DNA from: Sepioteuthis lessoniana
Lineage: Eukaryota; Mollusca; Cephalopoda; Myopsida; Loliginidae
Direction: 5' to 3'
Length of the DNA: 64,000 bases
Assembly (NCBI GenBank): GCA_963585895.1
Contig: OY757917.1
Coordinates: 104,968,656 to 105,032,655, forward strand
Both the position numbers and the translations under genes were made by a program. The first letter of the stretch is position 1, and the number at the start of each line of letters is the position of its first letter. Below, one piece after another: positions 55,000 through 64,000 of the stretch. The notes under the pieces are model-generated. The model was not told the origin of the DNA. It searched no databases and saw nothing but the letters and a program-made list of their open reading frames with translations.

Positions 55000-55890
55000 G
55001 AGGTGCATAAGATAAGTTTACAGACTTTTTTGTATGGGCATGTAAAATTGGCGTAGACGCTTGAAAATTCAGTATGTTATTGCGCTACATGTTATGACCT
55101 GTCTGACAAATTTTTATGAATTCAGGTTCAAATGAACTGCTACACTAGGAATTGGAATACACCTGATTGTCACAGCTGGTGAATTTCAAAAATGCAATCT
55201 GACACTTTAGAAGAACGATATGCAATAAAATTCTGTTTTAAACTTGGTAAATATGCTACAGAAACGTATGGATTGCTTCAGACTGCTTTTCAACCGTCTT
55301 GCATGAATCGAGCATCATTTTTTGAGTGGCATAAGAGATTCAAGGAAGACAGGGGATTGTGAGGGATGATGTGAGGTGTGGGAGGAGTAAGGAAGTCAAT
55401 ACACCAGAGATAATTGGCCAAACAGTTAGGGTTAGGGTTATTATGTTGAGGTTGTAAGGGAGTTCTGGAAGAGATTCTGTCGGAAGAGGTCAACACTCTT
55501 CAAATCGGGCAAGTGGCATTTCCACCGGGACAATACACCAGTCCACACAACTCTATCCTTGTCACAGACTATTTGAGAAAGATGGGCATCAAGACAATTC
55601 CTCAGCCTCTCTATAGTCCAGATGTAGCTCCCCGTAACTTTTGGTTATTCCTTAAGCTCAGTGGCTGTCGTTATGAGACAATTTAGGAGATGAAAGAGGT
55701 TGTGAAGAAGGTCAATGACACGCTCACGCAAAAGGACATCGGTGGCGACTTCCAGAAGTTGTTGGAACTGTATAACAAGTACATTGCAGCCGGAGGAGAT
55801 TACTTCGAAGGGGATTAGAGTTTTCCGTGTGTACTATCAATAAAAGTGCCCATACGAAAAAAAGTTTGGAAACTTATCCTATGCACCTCG
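54999..55890 (+). mobile_element. mariner-del copy 6, both ends intact with TA duplication
   Basis: Inverted repeats of about 40 bp: 5' 'CGAGGTGCATAAGATAAG' and 3' 'CTTATCCTATGCACCTCG', each extending into the 'GTATGGGCA' region. TA flanks both sides, the mariner target rule. N-terminal transposase from 55190 ('SDTLEERYAIKFCFKLGK'), C-terminal with 'FKSGKWHFHRDNTPVH' (about 55500-55545) and 'AAGGDYFEGD' just before the 3' end. The middle of the protein (about 150 codons, including the first catalytic Asp region) is missing. At the deletion point stands 'GTTAGGGTTAGGGTTA' (55425-55440). Also frameshifted. Non-autonomous, but mobilisable in principle if matching transposase exists. Confidence 0.9.
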
Positions 55891-56926
55891 TATATATATA
55901 TGTTGAAAATTGACCTTTGACCGCAGGTTATTTGGGGATTTCTAAACAGGATATGATCTCATGTAAACAAGTCGACAGCGAAAATGAATTACGTAAATTA
56001 CGAACCAGAGGAAAATGTGAGTGTGTTGAAAATATATAATGACACGAGATTCATAGTCGATCCATAGATACGCACAAATATTCCTACAGATTAAGAGACC
56101 ATTAAGGGTGTGTCCAGATGGAAGGGCAGGCAGTCCTCATTAAAGAAGTAAAGATGTAAGGTTCCGAATTTGTATCTCCAACGCGGTGTCAGTGATAGCA
56201 GTATTTCGTCACTCTGTCTCTATTTCTAACTTACAGCCATTTTGACACTTTCGTGACGATTAAAAAAGAGATATATATTCTTATAAACTAAAGTGTTATG
56301 GTCTCTTCTTTCACTGGTATAACACACACATACACCCACTCATTCTCACACTAACACACACACATACACACTCACATATGTATATATATATATAACAATC
56401 ATGGTCATCTTTCGATGGTTGTTTTTATTCTCATCGACAGAACCCACCCTTATAGATGAGCAGCAGTAGTTCCCCGATCGAACAATTCGACCCTGGCCGT
56501 TGAACCGTAGAATTCATGCACCCAGGGCCTGGTTAGGCATTGCCTGAAACAATGGACGATAGAGAAGGGTGGTAGGAGATGGTAGGGATATTCGTGCTGA
56601 TGGTGTGACATGATGATATATAACGAAACGCTTGGAGAAAAAGTTAGATGGAGACAATAAGGGGATTCTGCGTGGTATTTTGGACAAATCCTAGTAGTAG
56701 CATTAAAATGTTCCAAGTTGCATATCCATTTCTCTCCATTCTTAGAAACAATTCAATTAAGGCATGAAAGAGATGCTATGATAAAAATTCATAAACATCA
56801 TTCTCATATGTATTCTATGCAGACACTGAATATCGCCTTCTGTATTTACCAAGAGCCCTGGAAAATAGGGACGTATGATGAGTAAGATTCAAAGTAATGC
56901 GTGCTTTCAACACAATAATATATATG

Positions 56927-56955
56927 AACACACACACACACACACACACACACTC
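56927..56955. repeat. (CA)n microsatellite
   Basis: CA run of about 27 bp. Confidence 0.95.
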
Positions 56956-56980
56956 AAAATTTATATATATATATTTATAT

Positions 56981-57005
56981 ATCCTGCGTGAGCGGAGGGT
57001 TTGGG

Positions 57006-57061
<56 letters not shown>

Positions 57062-57086
57062 CCCAAACCCTCCGCTCACGCAGGAT
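56981..57086. repeat. 26-bp perfect inverted repeat across (TA)n
   Basis: Arms 56981-57006 and 57061-57086 are exact reverse complements. The right arm is the true 3' end of the adjoining SINE-C, and the left arm is an extra inverted copy of that end. The 54-bp spacer is pure TA, itself self-complementary, so the whole 106 bp can fold as one hairpin. Confidence 0.93.
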
Positions 57087-57334
57087 ATGATACAAGGTCT
57101 ATTTTTAAGCGGAGTTTAACGGGTTTGAATTCAGAGTTTTCCTTCTCCTAGACTACTTGCCTCACCAAGGCTGAAGAACCCGGTCTGCCCTACTATTTTA
57201 CCCATAGCTGGAGGGAGAATAATTGGATTCATACCTTTCCCTAGGGTATTAGTGCTATGTGAAATGCAATCAATCTCGTCCAAGATTTGAACTCGTGTCG
57301 CCGTGTCCATTTCCTACGAAGATAACCATTACAC
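57061..57334 (-). mobile_element. SINE-C copy
   Basis: On +: 'CTCCGCTCACGCAGGATATG', 'CTACTTGCCTCACCAAGGCT', 'CCCATAGCTGGAGGGAGAAT', 'TTTGAACTCGTGTCGCCGTG', 'GATAACCATTACACCA', where the head is cut by another TA run. Otherwise complete. Confidence 0.87.
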
Positions 57335-57335
57335 C

Positions 57336-57391
<56 letters not shown>
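57335..57391. repeat. (AT)n microsatellite
   Basis: TA run between a SINE-C head and a LINE-R 3' end. Confidence 0.95.
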
Positions 57392-57392
<1 letters not shown>

Positions 57393-57705
57393 CCTCGCCA
57401 GCACAGGTATCCTCGACCCTCTCTTGCTATCCTCCTCTATCATCCATTGTTCCGGAAATGTCTACAAGTCTATATCCTGTATTGGCACAGATATTTTGTA
57501 TATAAGTTTTAGCTGGTCGTCCTGCATTTACTCGTCCATGTGAAGGGGTCCCCATGTGTAAGTCGCTCATGAGTTCGTCCTTACTTCTTCAGCAGTGTCC
57601 TGTATGTCTGGTTCGTCTAACTTGTATAGTTTTCGTGATGGGTGGTAGCTGGCCATACATCTTTTGCTTTGTGGGGTCCTGCCTCCAGGACCTCTTCAAT
57701 ATAAT
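57392..57705 (-). mobile_element. LINE-R 3' end fragment
   Basis: The minus strand carries 'KMYGQLPPITKTIQVRRTRH' plus 'TGHC' (about 57661-57590), the same block as in the best copy, then the 'GRPAK-Y-Q' region. The end lies against the TA run, so the usual ATG tail is absent. Confidence 0.72.
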
Positions 57706-58000
57706 GTACATATACATAAATATGCATACACATACTTTAGCATATGCATATATACATAGATATGCATATATACATATATATGCGCACATTGGTAATATCA
57801 GTGATATCGAATATGTGTCCAAAAGACTATGGGTATGGAATATTCGTATATAGAATATATGAGGGGTTCCATATAAATCTAATGGAGTGCTCTATATATG
57901 GCTATTTTTATATATGCCTTTCAGGACGTATACTAGAAAACTCAAATACAGAGCGTATATAATCTAACTAAAAGTTAACTCAACCCTGGTTAAAATGTCC

Positions 58001-58097
58001 TTAGTAGTATATGCATATATACATATAAATATATACACATACACATATATATGCATATATGCACATATACAGATGCAGGTTTATGCACACCCACACC

Positions 58098-58133
<36 letters not shown>

Positions 58134-58217
58134 TATATTTTTACATACATACAAATGTACACATACGTATGAATTTATATATACCCTGGAATGTACATAC
58201 ATACATACATACATACT
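58001..58217. repeat. Microsatellite cluster (TATACA/TA/CATA)
   Basis: Mixed ATATAC and TA repeats, with a TA core (58100-58130) and a CATA run (58190-58216). Apparent frames are artefacts. Confidence 0.9.
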
Positions 58218-58345
58218 TGGAGGGCGCCTCAGTGTTGCAATGGTTAGCAAGCTAGCCTGGCAAAACTACACGAACGAGGTCGAGTCTTATTGGGTGTTCC
58301 ATTCATATGGCTTTCTGCCACATCTAAGCAAAAAGCTTAGTAAAT
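58218..58345 (+). mobile_element. Possible tRNA-headed SINE, unknown family
   Basis: 'GCAATGGTTAGCAAGCTAGC' resembles an A box and 'GAGGTCGAGTCTTATT' a B box, 48 bp apart. It then ends near 'GCAAAAAGCTTAG'. Single copy here. Confidence 0.4.
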
Positions 58346-58372
58346 TACTACATACATACATACATACGCGTG

Positions 58373-58413
<41 letters not shown>

Positions 58414-58520
58414 GTATAAACGCCCACTCACACACACGCATATATATAGAGAGAGAGCGAGAGAGAGAGAGAAAGAAAGAAAGAAAAAGAGGGAGAAAGA
58501 AAGAAAGAGAAAGAGAGAAA
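58345..58520. repeat. Microsatellite cluster (CATA, TA, GA/GAAA)
   Basis: CATA run, TA run (58382-58411) and GA-rich stretch (58448-58519). Confidence 0.9.
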
Positions 58521-58537
58521 TTCCCTCAGTCATTCAT

Positions 58538-58808
58538 AGTATAGTGGTTATCGACGTAGAAAATGGACATGTTGACCAGAGTTCAAATCCCAAACGAGTC
58601 TGTTTTCATTTCCCATATTGTTGATACAGTTTGGAAAAGTAAACGATTCTTTTCCCTGCAGCCACAGGTAAATAGTAGGGCAGACTGTGCTCTTTAACTT
58701 TTGAATGGCTACTGGTCTAAGAGAAAAAAATCAGAATTTAAACCTGTTAAACTTTGCTCAAAATTGACATATTCTTGCGTCATACACGTGTGAAGGGATT
58801 AGGCAAAA
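58538..58808 (+). mobile_element. SINE-C copy, diverged
   Basis: 'AGTATAGTGGTTATCGACGT' head, 'CCAGAGTTCAAATCCCAAAC', 'GCAGCCACAGGTAAATAGTA', 'GTGAAGGGATTAGGCAAAAA' end. Confidence 0.75.
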
Positions 58809-59039
58809 ATATTATCAATTTTGACTGTCGAAAACTGTTGCTACTTCGGTTTTACTTTAGTCCTAACGATAATTTTTCAATTTGAACAATGTTATTGATC
58901 GTATCGATTGTTATAGGGCAAACATGGATGATTGTTCTTGCTATACTTGTAATTTCCTCCTGAACACTGTTATATCAACACAACTTTTTTCTATCGTTAT
59001 TTATGTAGAAATACTTCTAATATTAATAATAATAAAATA

Positions 59040-59237
59040 ATGATGATTTGTGAATTTAAATTAGTTTGTGTATCTTGCCAGATTTCTCTAATTAATTCTG
59101 AACAAGAGCTGCAAGGATCCACTTGGAATCAAAATGTGAAATCTTACAGTAGACATATTGTCTATTGTGTAGCTGGGGTTTATGGTTTTGCACCGAAAAC
59201 AAAAGCAGAAGATGCATGCTCGGCATCTTTAGAATAA
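59040..59237 (+). other. 65-codon open frame, not recognised
   Basis: Contains 'CVSCQISLINSEQELQGSTW' and three further Cys. No family recognised, no splice signals I would trust, no repeat match. Recorded only because it lies in one of the few repeat-free stretches. Confidence 0.15.
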
Positions 59238-59861
59238 GAGGAAAATCTCTCTTACGGGGATGTTCACTACGATAAGCATATTTAGCTGCATAGGATGATC
59301 GGGAATGTTAGCAGTGCTGGTTGGAGTAAAGTCAATAAGATTTCTTAGGAAAGAAAGAGACATTATTATTTCTTCTCTGCCTCGAAGACCAACTACAAGA
59401 GCATTGGTTGCCTCTTGTTCTTAGTGAGTCTCATTTTGTTGTAGCCGTCTCGTAAGCTCACTATAGAATTATTTAAAGCTTAGTCAAATCTGTTATAAAT
59501 CAAATAATGGTTAATTCAGGGAAGTTGCTGGAAAACAAGTTAGGTAACTCTACAAGACAATCTCATGAGGTAAATGTAAGGTTATACTCTGTTGACTTAC
59601 TTTATTAGACCACCAAATCGGTGGGGCTTCGAAAACGCCGACTGTGTCTTCTGTAGATCAGTACCTACCTCTAAAAAATAAATGAGTGTCATTTGTTCAT
59701 GACTCCCACAACATAGGACTTGATGCAAGGTCTTTTTATAGTGGGAGGAGGAAGAGGTCAAGCATGAGTCGAAAATCCTGCCCTGTTGGACAATGCTGGC
59801 CAAAGGATCACGATGTGCAATAAGAAAAACGTTAGTTGATTGTTTTTTTCTTTTTACTTTT

Positions 59862-60240
59862 ACGGCGTATCAAACACCCTCGGATCATTTAACGCCGAAT
59901 CAAATTTCAAACTATTCGGTTTAGTATAATTATAGTTTTTGATTATACACAGTTAAATATCAAAACAGTTCTATTTCAAACAATTCAATTTAGCATAAGT
60001 ACCCAGTTTAGTTCTATTTGACCAATAGATAGGACCCTATCAGGTGCTACCACTCCGGGCCAGAGTGGACCTAGGAGCGATGACAATGAATAAGTATTCT
60101 GCATTCCTCAAAGCTCCAGCATTACTGGAACATCACTATCAGATTGTTTAGTGTTAATCCAGGGCACTTTGGTGGGGGGCATGTCTTACCCTTCAGCAGA
60201 GAAGCAGTCAATGTACTCTACGACCTGAGCCGACTGGGCA
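59862..60240 (-). mobile_element. Rep-A copy, variant-tail subfamily
   Basis: Tail on + 'TCGGATCATTTAACGCCGAA', preceded by 'ACGGCGTATCAAACACC'. Body 'GATAGGACCCTATCAGGTGC', 'CCGGGCCAGAGTGGACCTAG' and end 'GAGCCGACTGGGCAAG'. The outer tail stem is GGCGT/ACGCC here instead of GGCAT/ATGCC. Confidence 0.82.
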
Positions 60241-60489
60241 AGAACTATGATAGCATTTGCTGAGTCACCTGGCAAGTATGCCAAGTGACTTTGCTAGCCA
60301 CAAATTCACCAGACCCGAATGTCTAATACAATGGGATTCTATGCTTGTCATTGATACTCCAACCAGCACGTATGTCAGGCGGCCCATGCAAGGTCGGACA
60401 CCTTTGGATCCAAGTCTTAAATGAGCTTAGAATTTCCTTGGTATGCTTCTAACCTGAATGTGGCGGTAAAATTCCAGTTTTAGACATCA

Positions 60490-60595
60490 CAGAGTAGAGT
60501 ACCTCTTCATTGCCATTACTATGAGGTCAACTGAAGTGGTAGTTCCCGCTAACGTCCCGTCTATTGGTCAAATATATCTGTTTGAAAATGCTTCG
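60490..60595 (+). mobile_element. Rep-A body fragment, forward
   Basis: 'CTCTTCATTGCCATTACTAT' and 'CTATTGGTCAAATATATCTG' correspond to the middle of Rep-A in the opposite orientation to its neighbours. Confidence 0.5.
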
Positions 60596-60604
60596 TATCA
60601 GGTG

Positions 60605-60838
60605 AGGTTTAGGTTACTTTATTTTAATGGCCTTTCAACCTTCGTGAGTTATTTAATGCCAAATGCATCTAAGTACATGGGCACTAGTGGAATTATTTAA
60701 CACATATCTTGGGGATAAGCTGGTTCATACATTTCCCCAGGACATTAATCGGAAAGCGAACACAATAGAAAGACTGAAGTTTGAACTCGCTACTAAGATG
60801 TCACAATCCAGAAGATTGTCCATTACACAACCTGCATT
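60605..60838 (-). mobile_element. SINE-B copy, diverged
   Basis: Tail 'CCTTCGTGAGTTATTTAATG', central 'ATACATTTCCCCAGGACATT', B-box area 'GAAGTTTGAACTCGCTACTA', head end 'TCCATTACACAACCTGC'. The short forward frame across it is a by-product. Confidence 0.75.
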
Positions 60839-60844
60839 CAACCC

Positions 60845-61290
60845 GATTTATTTGTTTGAGTTTATGGCATATCAACCTTTGTAGGTTATTTAATGCCTAA
60901 TCCATTTTAATACAAATAATCAGTTCTATTTCAAACTATTCAGCTTAGCATGCAAAAACAGTTCCATGTCTAACAAATCGGTTCAACATAAATACGGAGT
61001 TTAAACGTCAAACAGTTCTATTTCAAGCAATTCGGTTTAGCATAACTACGCAGTTTAGTCTTGTTTGACTCATATCGGACCCTATCGGGTAGCTACCGAT
61101 AAGGGTCAGAGTGGACCTGGGAGCAATGGATATGAAGGGGTACTCTGCATTCCCCAAACATCCAGCATTAATGAAACCTTACCATCAGATTATTTAGAGC
61201 AATATTCAGGATACTCGTTGTAGAGGGGGCGTCTTAATCTTTTGCAGTGATGCAGTCGGTGTATTCCACAGTCCAAGACAAGTGAGTAAG
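60845..61290 (-). mobile_element. Rep-A copy
   Basis: Tail 'TATGGCATATCAACCTTTGT', motif units, 'CGGACCCTATCGGGTAGCTA', 'GAGTGGACCTGGGAGCAATG', far end 'CCACAGTCCAAGACAAG'. Confidence 0.8.
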
Positions 61291-61424
61291 CTCATCCTTA
61301 TTCATATTATATAGGAATACTTGATACCATAATATTGTGTGTAAATTATTTGTATTGTGAATAGTTACTTCATACATTTATTGTTTTCCGACAAATGTCA
61401 TTTTTTACTTGAAAAAAGAAGTAA

Positions 61425-61678
61425 GGTTGGTGACTTTAGTCGAGGGTGACTCGAAGGCTCCCTTTTCAATAGCTACTACACCGAGGTGTGGGAGAGAGCG
61501 CTACTCCATTCCCTGAATTGCTCCATTTTACCCTTAATCCTTACTTCATGATACTGAGAGTTAAGCAAGGCGGGATCAATTACCATTTTTTGAGTCTTTG
61601 GTATGGCTCGACCTGGGACTGAACCCAGTCTTCCGGAACATTGGCTAACACTCTACTCATTAGGCTAACGGGCTGGTA
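61425..61678 (-). mobile_element. SINE-F copy, full length
   Basis: Minus-strand head 'CCAGCCCGTTAGCCTAATGA', 'GTAGAGTGTTAGCC' and B box 'GGGTTCAGTCCC'. Body 'AAAATGGTAATTGATCCCGC', 'ACACCTCGGTGTAGTAGCTA', end 'CTAAAGTCACCAACCTTAC'. Confidence 0.82.
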
Positions 61679-61938
61679 CAATAAAATTTGGTATAATGTA
61701 TCATGATTAGATTAGAATACTTGAAATAATTCAACCGTGTAAACAGAAATTGTATCAGATTGAAATACTTGATATCATAACTGTGGGCAAATTATTTTTG
61801 TAGTAGAAATAATTGATATCGTATAACAGTGCGAAAAAAAATTAAGAAACAACTAAACAAAAAATGTAAATAGAAACGTACAATCTATGTGATTACCTAA
61901 ATAATTGGCATAAAATAAACCTAGAGGAGATGCCATTT

Positions 61939-62105
61939 TTATCATTAAAGATTTTCGGCCTATTGTCTTCATCTTGATTGTTATTTCCACAACGTTTCGG
62001 CCGATATGTCCTCCAGCCTTCTTCAGGGGGACATACCGGCCGAAACGTTGTGGAAATAACAATCAAGATGAAGACAATAGTCTGAAAACCCTTAATGAAA
62101 AAGCT
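61939..62105. repeat. Fold-back repeat of the 23.9-kb hammerhead arm family
   Basis: The left arm (about 61939-62013) and right arm (about 62029-62104) are reverse complements, about 90% alike, and both match the inner arms of the 23.1-24.5 kb fold-back ('GGCCGAAACGTTGTGGAAAT', 'CAAGATGAAGACAATAGTC'). On the minus strand (62026 to 61988) the left arm holds CUGAAGA, GGC..GCC stem II and GAAACGUUGUG. The 5' stem I strand is lost at the centre, so the ribozyme is incomplete. Confidence 0.78.
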
Positions 62106-62225
62106 TATCAAGCTTCGTCACAGAAATTTTGACAAGGGGGTGTCATGCCGTCAAAATCAACCAATCCTTAAAAATTATCAGTATTTGATACATTGTATAA
62201 AAATATCTAGCAATATCATATTCCC

Positions 62226-62508
62226 CAAACCCTCCGCTCGGGCAGGATATGACACAAGTCAATTTTTTTAAGCGGAGTTTAACAGGTTTGAATTCAGAGT
62301 TTTCCTTCTCCTAGACTACTTGCCTCACCAAGGCTGAAGCATTCAGTCTGCCCTACTATTCACCCATAGCTGGAGGGAGAATAATTGGATTCATACCTTT
62401 CCCAAGGGTATTAGTGCTATGTGAAATGCAATTAGCCTCATCAAGGATTTGAACTCGCGTCGCCGTGTGCATTTCCTACGACGATAACCATTACACCACG
62501 GGCACCTC
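62226..62508 (-). mobile_element. SINE-C copy, well preserved
   Basis: On +: 'ACCCTCCGCTCGGGCAGGAT', 'GCCTCACCAAGGCTGAAGCA', 'CCCATAGCTGGAGGGAGAAT', 'TTTGAACTCGCGTCGCCGTG', 'CCATTACACCACGGGCACCT'. Complete from tail to head. Confidence 0.88.
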
Positions 62509-62539
62509 CATATCTAGCAATGCGATCATTATATATCAA

Positions 62540-63120
62540 TGAAACAACCCACAGGGGCCGGCTTTTGTTGGTTTGGCCGTCTTTTTCATGGTGTAGACCA
62601 GGTTGTTTGTTTTAACACCCGGTTGTGTGGCTATTTCACCGGTTGAACAAAAAATAAAAGAATAACCAACAAACAAAAGGTGGAAGGAAGAAAGAGAAAA
62701 ACACGGATCCCAAACAGTAAAACAAAGAAAGGTGAAGTTTTTGAAGTTTTTGGCTCTTTTAAGCATTTCGTGAGTATTTGTTATGGTTTATGCGAGAACT
62801 CAGCGAAAATCCATCACAGCCACCAAAAATGCTGAGTCATCTGGTCATCGTCTTCACTGCTCCGTGTCTTCATTCTTGACTCCACACCGCGCCCCGACTG
62901 CTCTGGAAAAGCCCCACGTCTTAGGCTTGAATCTCTGACTCACTTCTCGGGAGTCTCATTCCTGACTGACAACGTCCTTCGTCCTTTCTTCCTGCCACGC
63001 ATGTTCACGCGAGCTCAGCTCTTTGTATGGTCTCTGCTCAAAAAATGGACATAGGAAAATCTAGTCAATCTGACACCGAAGATAAGATCCCCTCCTTGAC
63101 CATCCTAGCACGAAAACATA
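62540..63120. other. GC-richer block of unknown identity
   Basis: Composition differs from the flanks. A 76-codon minus-strand frame (62766-62536) ending 'TKAGPCGLFH' is present, but I do not recognise it. The region about 62800-63010 has repeated 'TTCACTGCTCC/GACTCC'-type sequence. No second copy in the window. It might be part of an unidentified element. Confidence 0.3.
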
Positions 63121-63144
63121 CAGGCCCATAAATATACATCTCTT

Positions 63145-63200
63145 TCTATCTCTCTCTCTCTCTCTCTTTCTCTCTCAATATATATATATATATATATATG
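63145..63200. repeat. (TC)n-(TA)n microsatellite
   Basis: TCTC run then TATA run. Confidence 0.95.
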
Positions 63201-63621
63201 GCCATAATTGCGCCACATATCGTCAATATTTTAAAAAAGCACCTGTGCACTTGATATGACAAAACGTGAAATTTTCCATAAAGCAATGGTAATTGTAAAT
63301 TTAGGAGCGAACGTTGTTATATCACAAACAAAATAATCAAATTAGCATTGAACCAGCTGGAAAAATATTAAACCAACATAACTAAATTGATGCATTTTTA
63401 AAAAAATTATAAACTGTAAACTACATTTACTATTCCTGACGTAATGCAGAGCTTTTAATTTCCGGAAATTGGGGATTGGCAGTCGAATTTGTCTTTGAGT
63501 TTATTTCTTTATTTGAGCTTCAGGTGGGGGATTCCATAAATCATATTTCATTTAATATGCCGAGAAATTTCTCTTTTATACATTCGTTGCGTTTGAAAAT
63601 TTTATTTTAAGTTGAATACAA

Positions 63622-64000
63622 TTTAGTTGGTTGGTTGGGTTTTATGGCATATAAACCTTTGTAGGTTATTTAACGCCAAATCCATTTTTATGTAAATAAT
63701 CAGTTCTATTTAAAACAATTCAGTTTAGCATGAGTACACAGTTTAATTGTCAAAAACATTTCTATTTCAAACTATTCTAGCAGTTATATATAACAATTCA
63801 GTTTAGTGTAAGTACAGTTTCAATGTCACAAACAGTTCTATTTCAAACAATTCAGTTTAGCATAAGCACACAGTTTAAATACAAGTACGGTTCAATTGTC
63901 AAAAACATTCCTATTTCAAGCTATTCAGTCTAATCAAACAATTCAGTTTAGCATAAGTATGCCGTTAGATCTATTTGACCCAATAATAGGACCCTTATCA
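63622..64000 (-). mobile_element. Rep-A copy running off the window
   Basis: Tail 'GGTTGGTTGGGTTTTATGGC' (AACC run plus stem-loop), motif units with the diagnostic 'TTATATATAACAATTCAG' insertion, continuing to 'ACCCAATAATAGGACCC' at the edge. Almost the same as the copy at 30735-31308. Confidence 0.82.

Noticed and set aside
55425-55440. Interstitial telomere repeat
   Set aside because: Only about two and a half TTAGGG units, located at the internal deletion joint of a mariner family; described there and not as a telomere remnant.
62536-62766. 76-codon minus-strand frame
   Set aside because: Not recognised, ends without splice or signal evidence; kept only as part of an unidentified GC-richer block.

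Overview
This is animal nuclear DNA: AT-rich, saturated with (TA)n and other microsatellites, and made almost entirely of decayed, often nested transposable elements. No intact host gene is visible. The only plausible host coding piece is a short immunoglobulin-like exon near 45.0 kb on the minus strand, and there is a decayed 5S rRNA copy at 46.66 kb. The mix (internally deleted mariner copies of a type I recognise from octopus predictions, abundant tRNA-derived SINEs, RTE-, R2- and I-like LINE debris, very long TA runs) suggests a lophotrochozoan, most likely a cephalopod mollusc. That assignment is inference, not proof.

Families, with names used only here. Rep-A: about 0.5-0.7 kb non-autonomous element with degenerate internal repeats (at least ten copies, plus fragments). 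SINE-B and SINE-C: tRNA-headed SINEs that share a central block but differ at the 3' end. SINE-D and SINE-F: two further tRNA-headed families. LINE-R: RTE-like LINE ending in a (ATG)n run, best copy 10.8-12.6 kb. LINE-I: one LINE 3' end with an RNase H domain at 45.1-45.8 kb. LINE-N: R2-like LINE debris with a restriction-like endonuclease region. mariner-del: six copies of one internally deleted mariner. One older full-length but broken mariner lies at 4.84-6.09 kb. Rep-E, Rep-I and Rep-K are unidentified repeats, each seen twice.

Layout. 0-2.3 kb: LINE-R end, Rep-A, SINE-D, and a folded-back SINE-C head. 4.8-9 kb: old mariner, 122-bp tandem duplication, LINE-R, mariner-del. 9.7-17.6 kb: LINE-N, the best LINE-R, SINE-C/F, a Penelope-type fragment fused to mariner-del, SINE-B. 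18-22 kb: GC-richer block, SINEs, Rep-A, LINE-R. 22.6-24.5 kb: a canonical hammerhead ribozyme, then a 1.4-kb fold-back element carrying hammerhead-like motifs around a SINE-D. 25-31 kb: Rep-I, LINE-R, a TA run of about 240 bp, SINE-F, Rep-K, Rep-A. 31.5-32.1 kb: inverted repeat with a hammerhead in each arm. 34.8-36.6 kb: purine-rich tract. 38-44.5 kb: nested SINEs, Rep-A, mariner-del, LINE-N. 44.9-46.8 kb: Ig-like exon, LINE-I end, mariner-del, 5S pseudogene. 47.7-64 kb: SINE-B/C/F, a 117-bp satellite, Rep-I, mariner-del (one copy with both ends and TA duplications), LINE-R, a third hammerhead-type fold-back at 62.0 kb, Rep-A running off the end.

Most interesting points. (1) Type I hammerhead ribozymes, one canonical at 22.94 kb and an inverted pair at 31.60/32.01 kb, plus minimal forms in two other fold-backs; this matches the known association of hammerheads with Penelope-like elements. 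(2) LINE-I, SINE-B and Rep-A end in the same stem-loop with compensatory changes, which points to LINE-I machinery mobilising the other two. (3) Several short-loop fold-back duplications, two of them across (TA)n tracts. Stretches not listed (for example 2.3-4.78, 32.1-34.1, 40.0-41.2, 47.3-47.7, 56.0-56.9, 58.85-59.85 kb) are AT-rich unique-looking sequence in which I see no gene.
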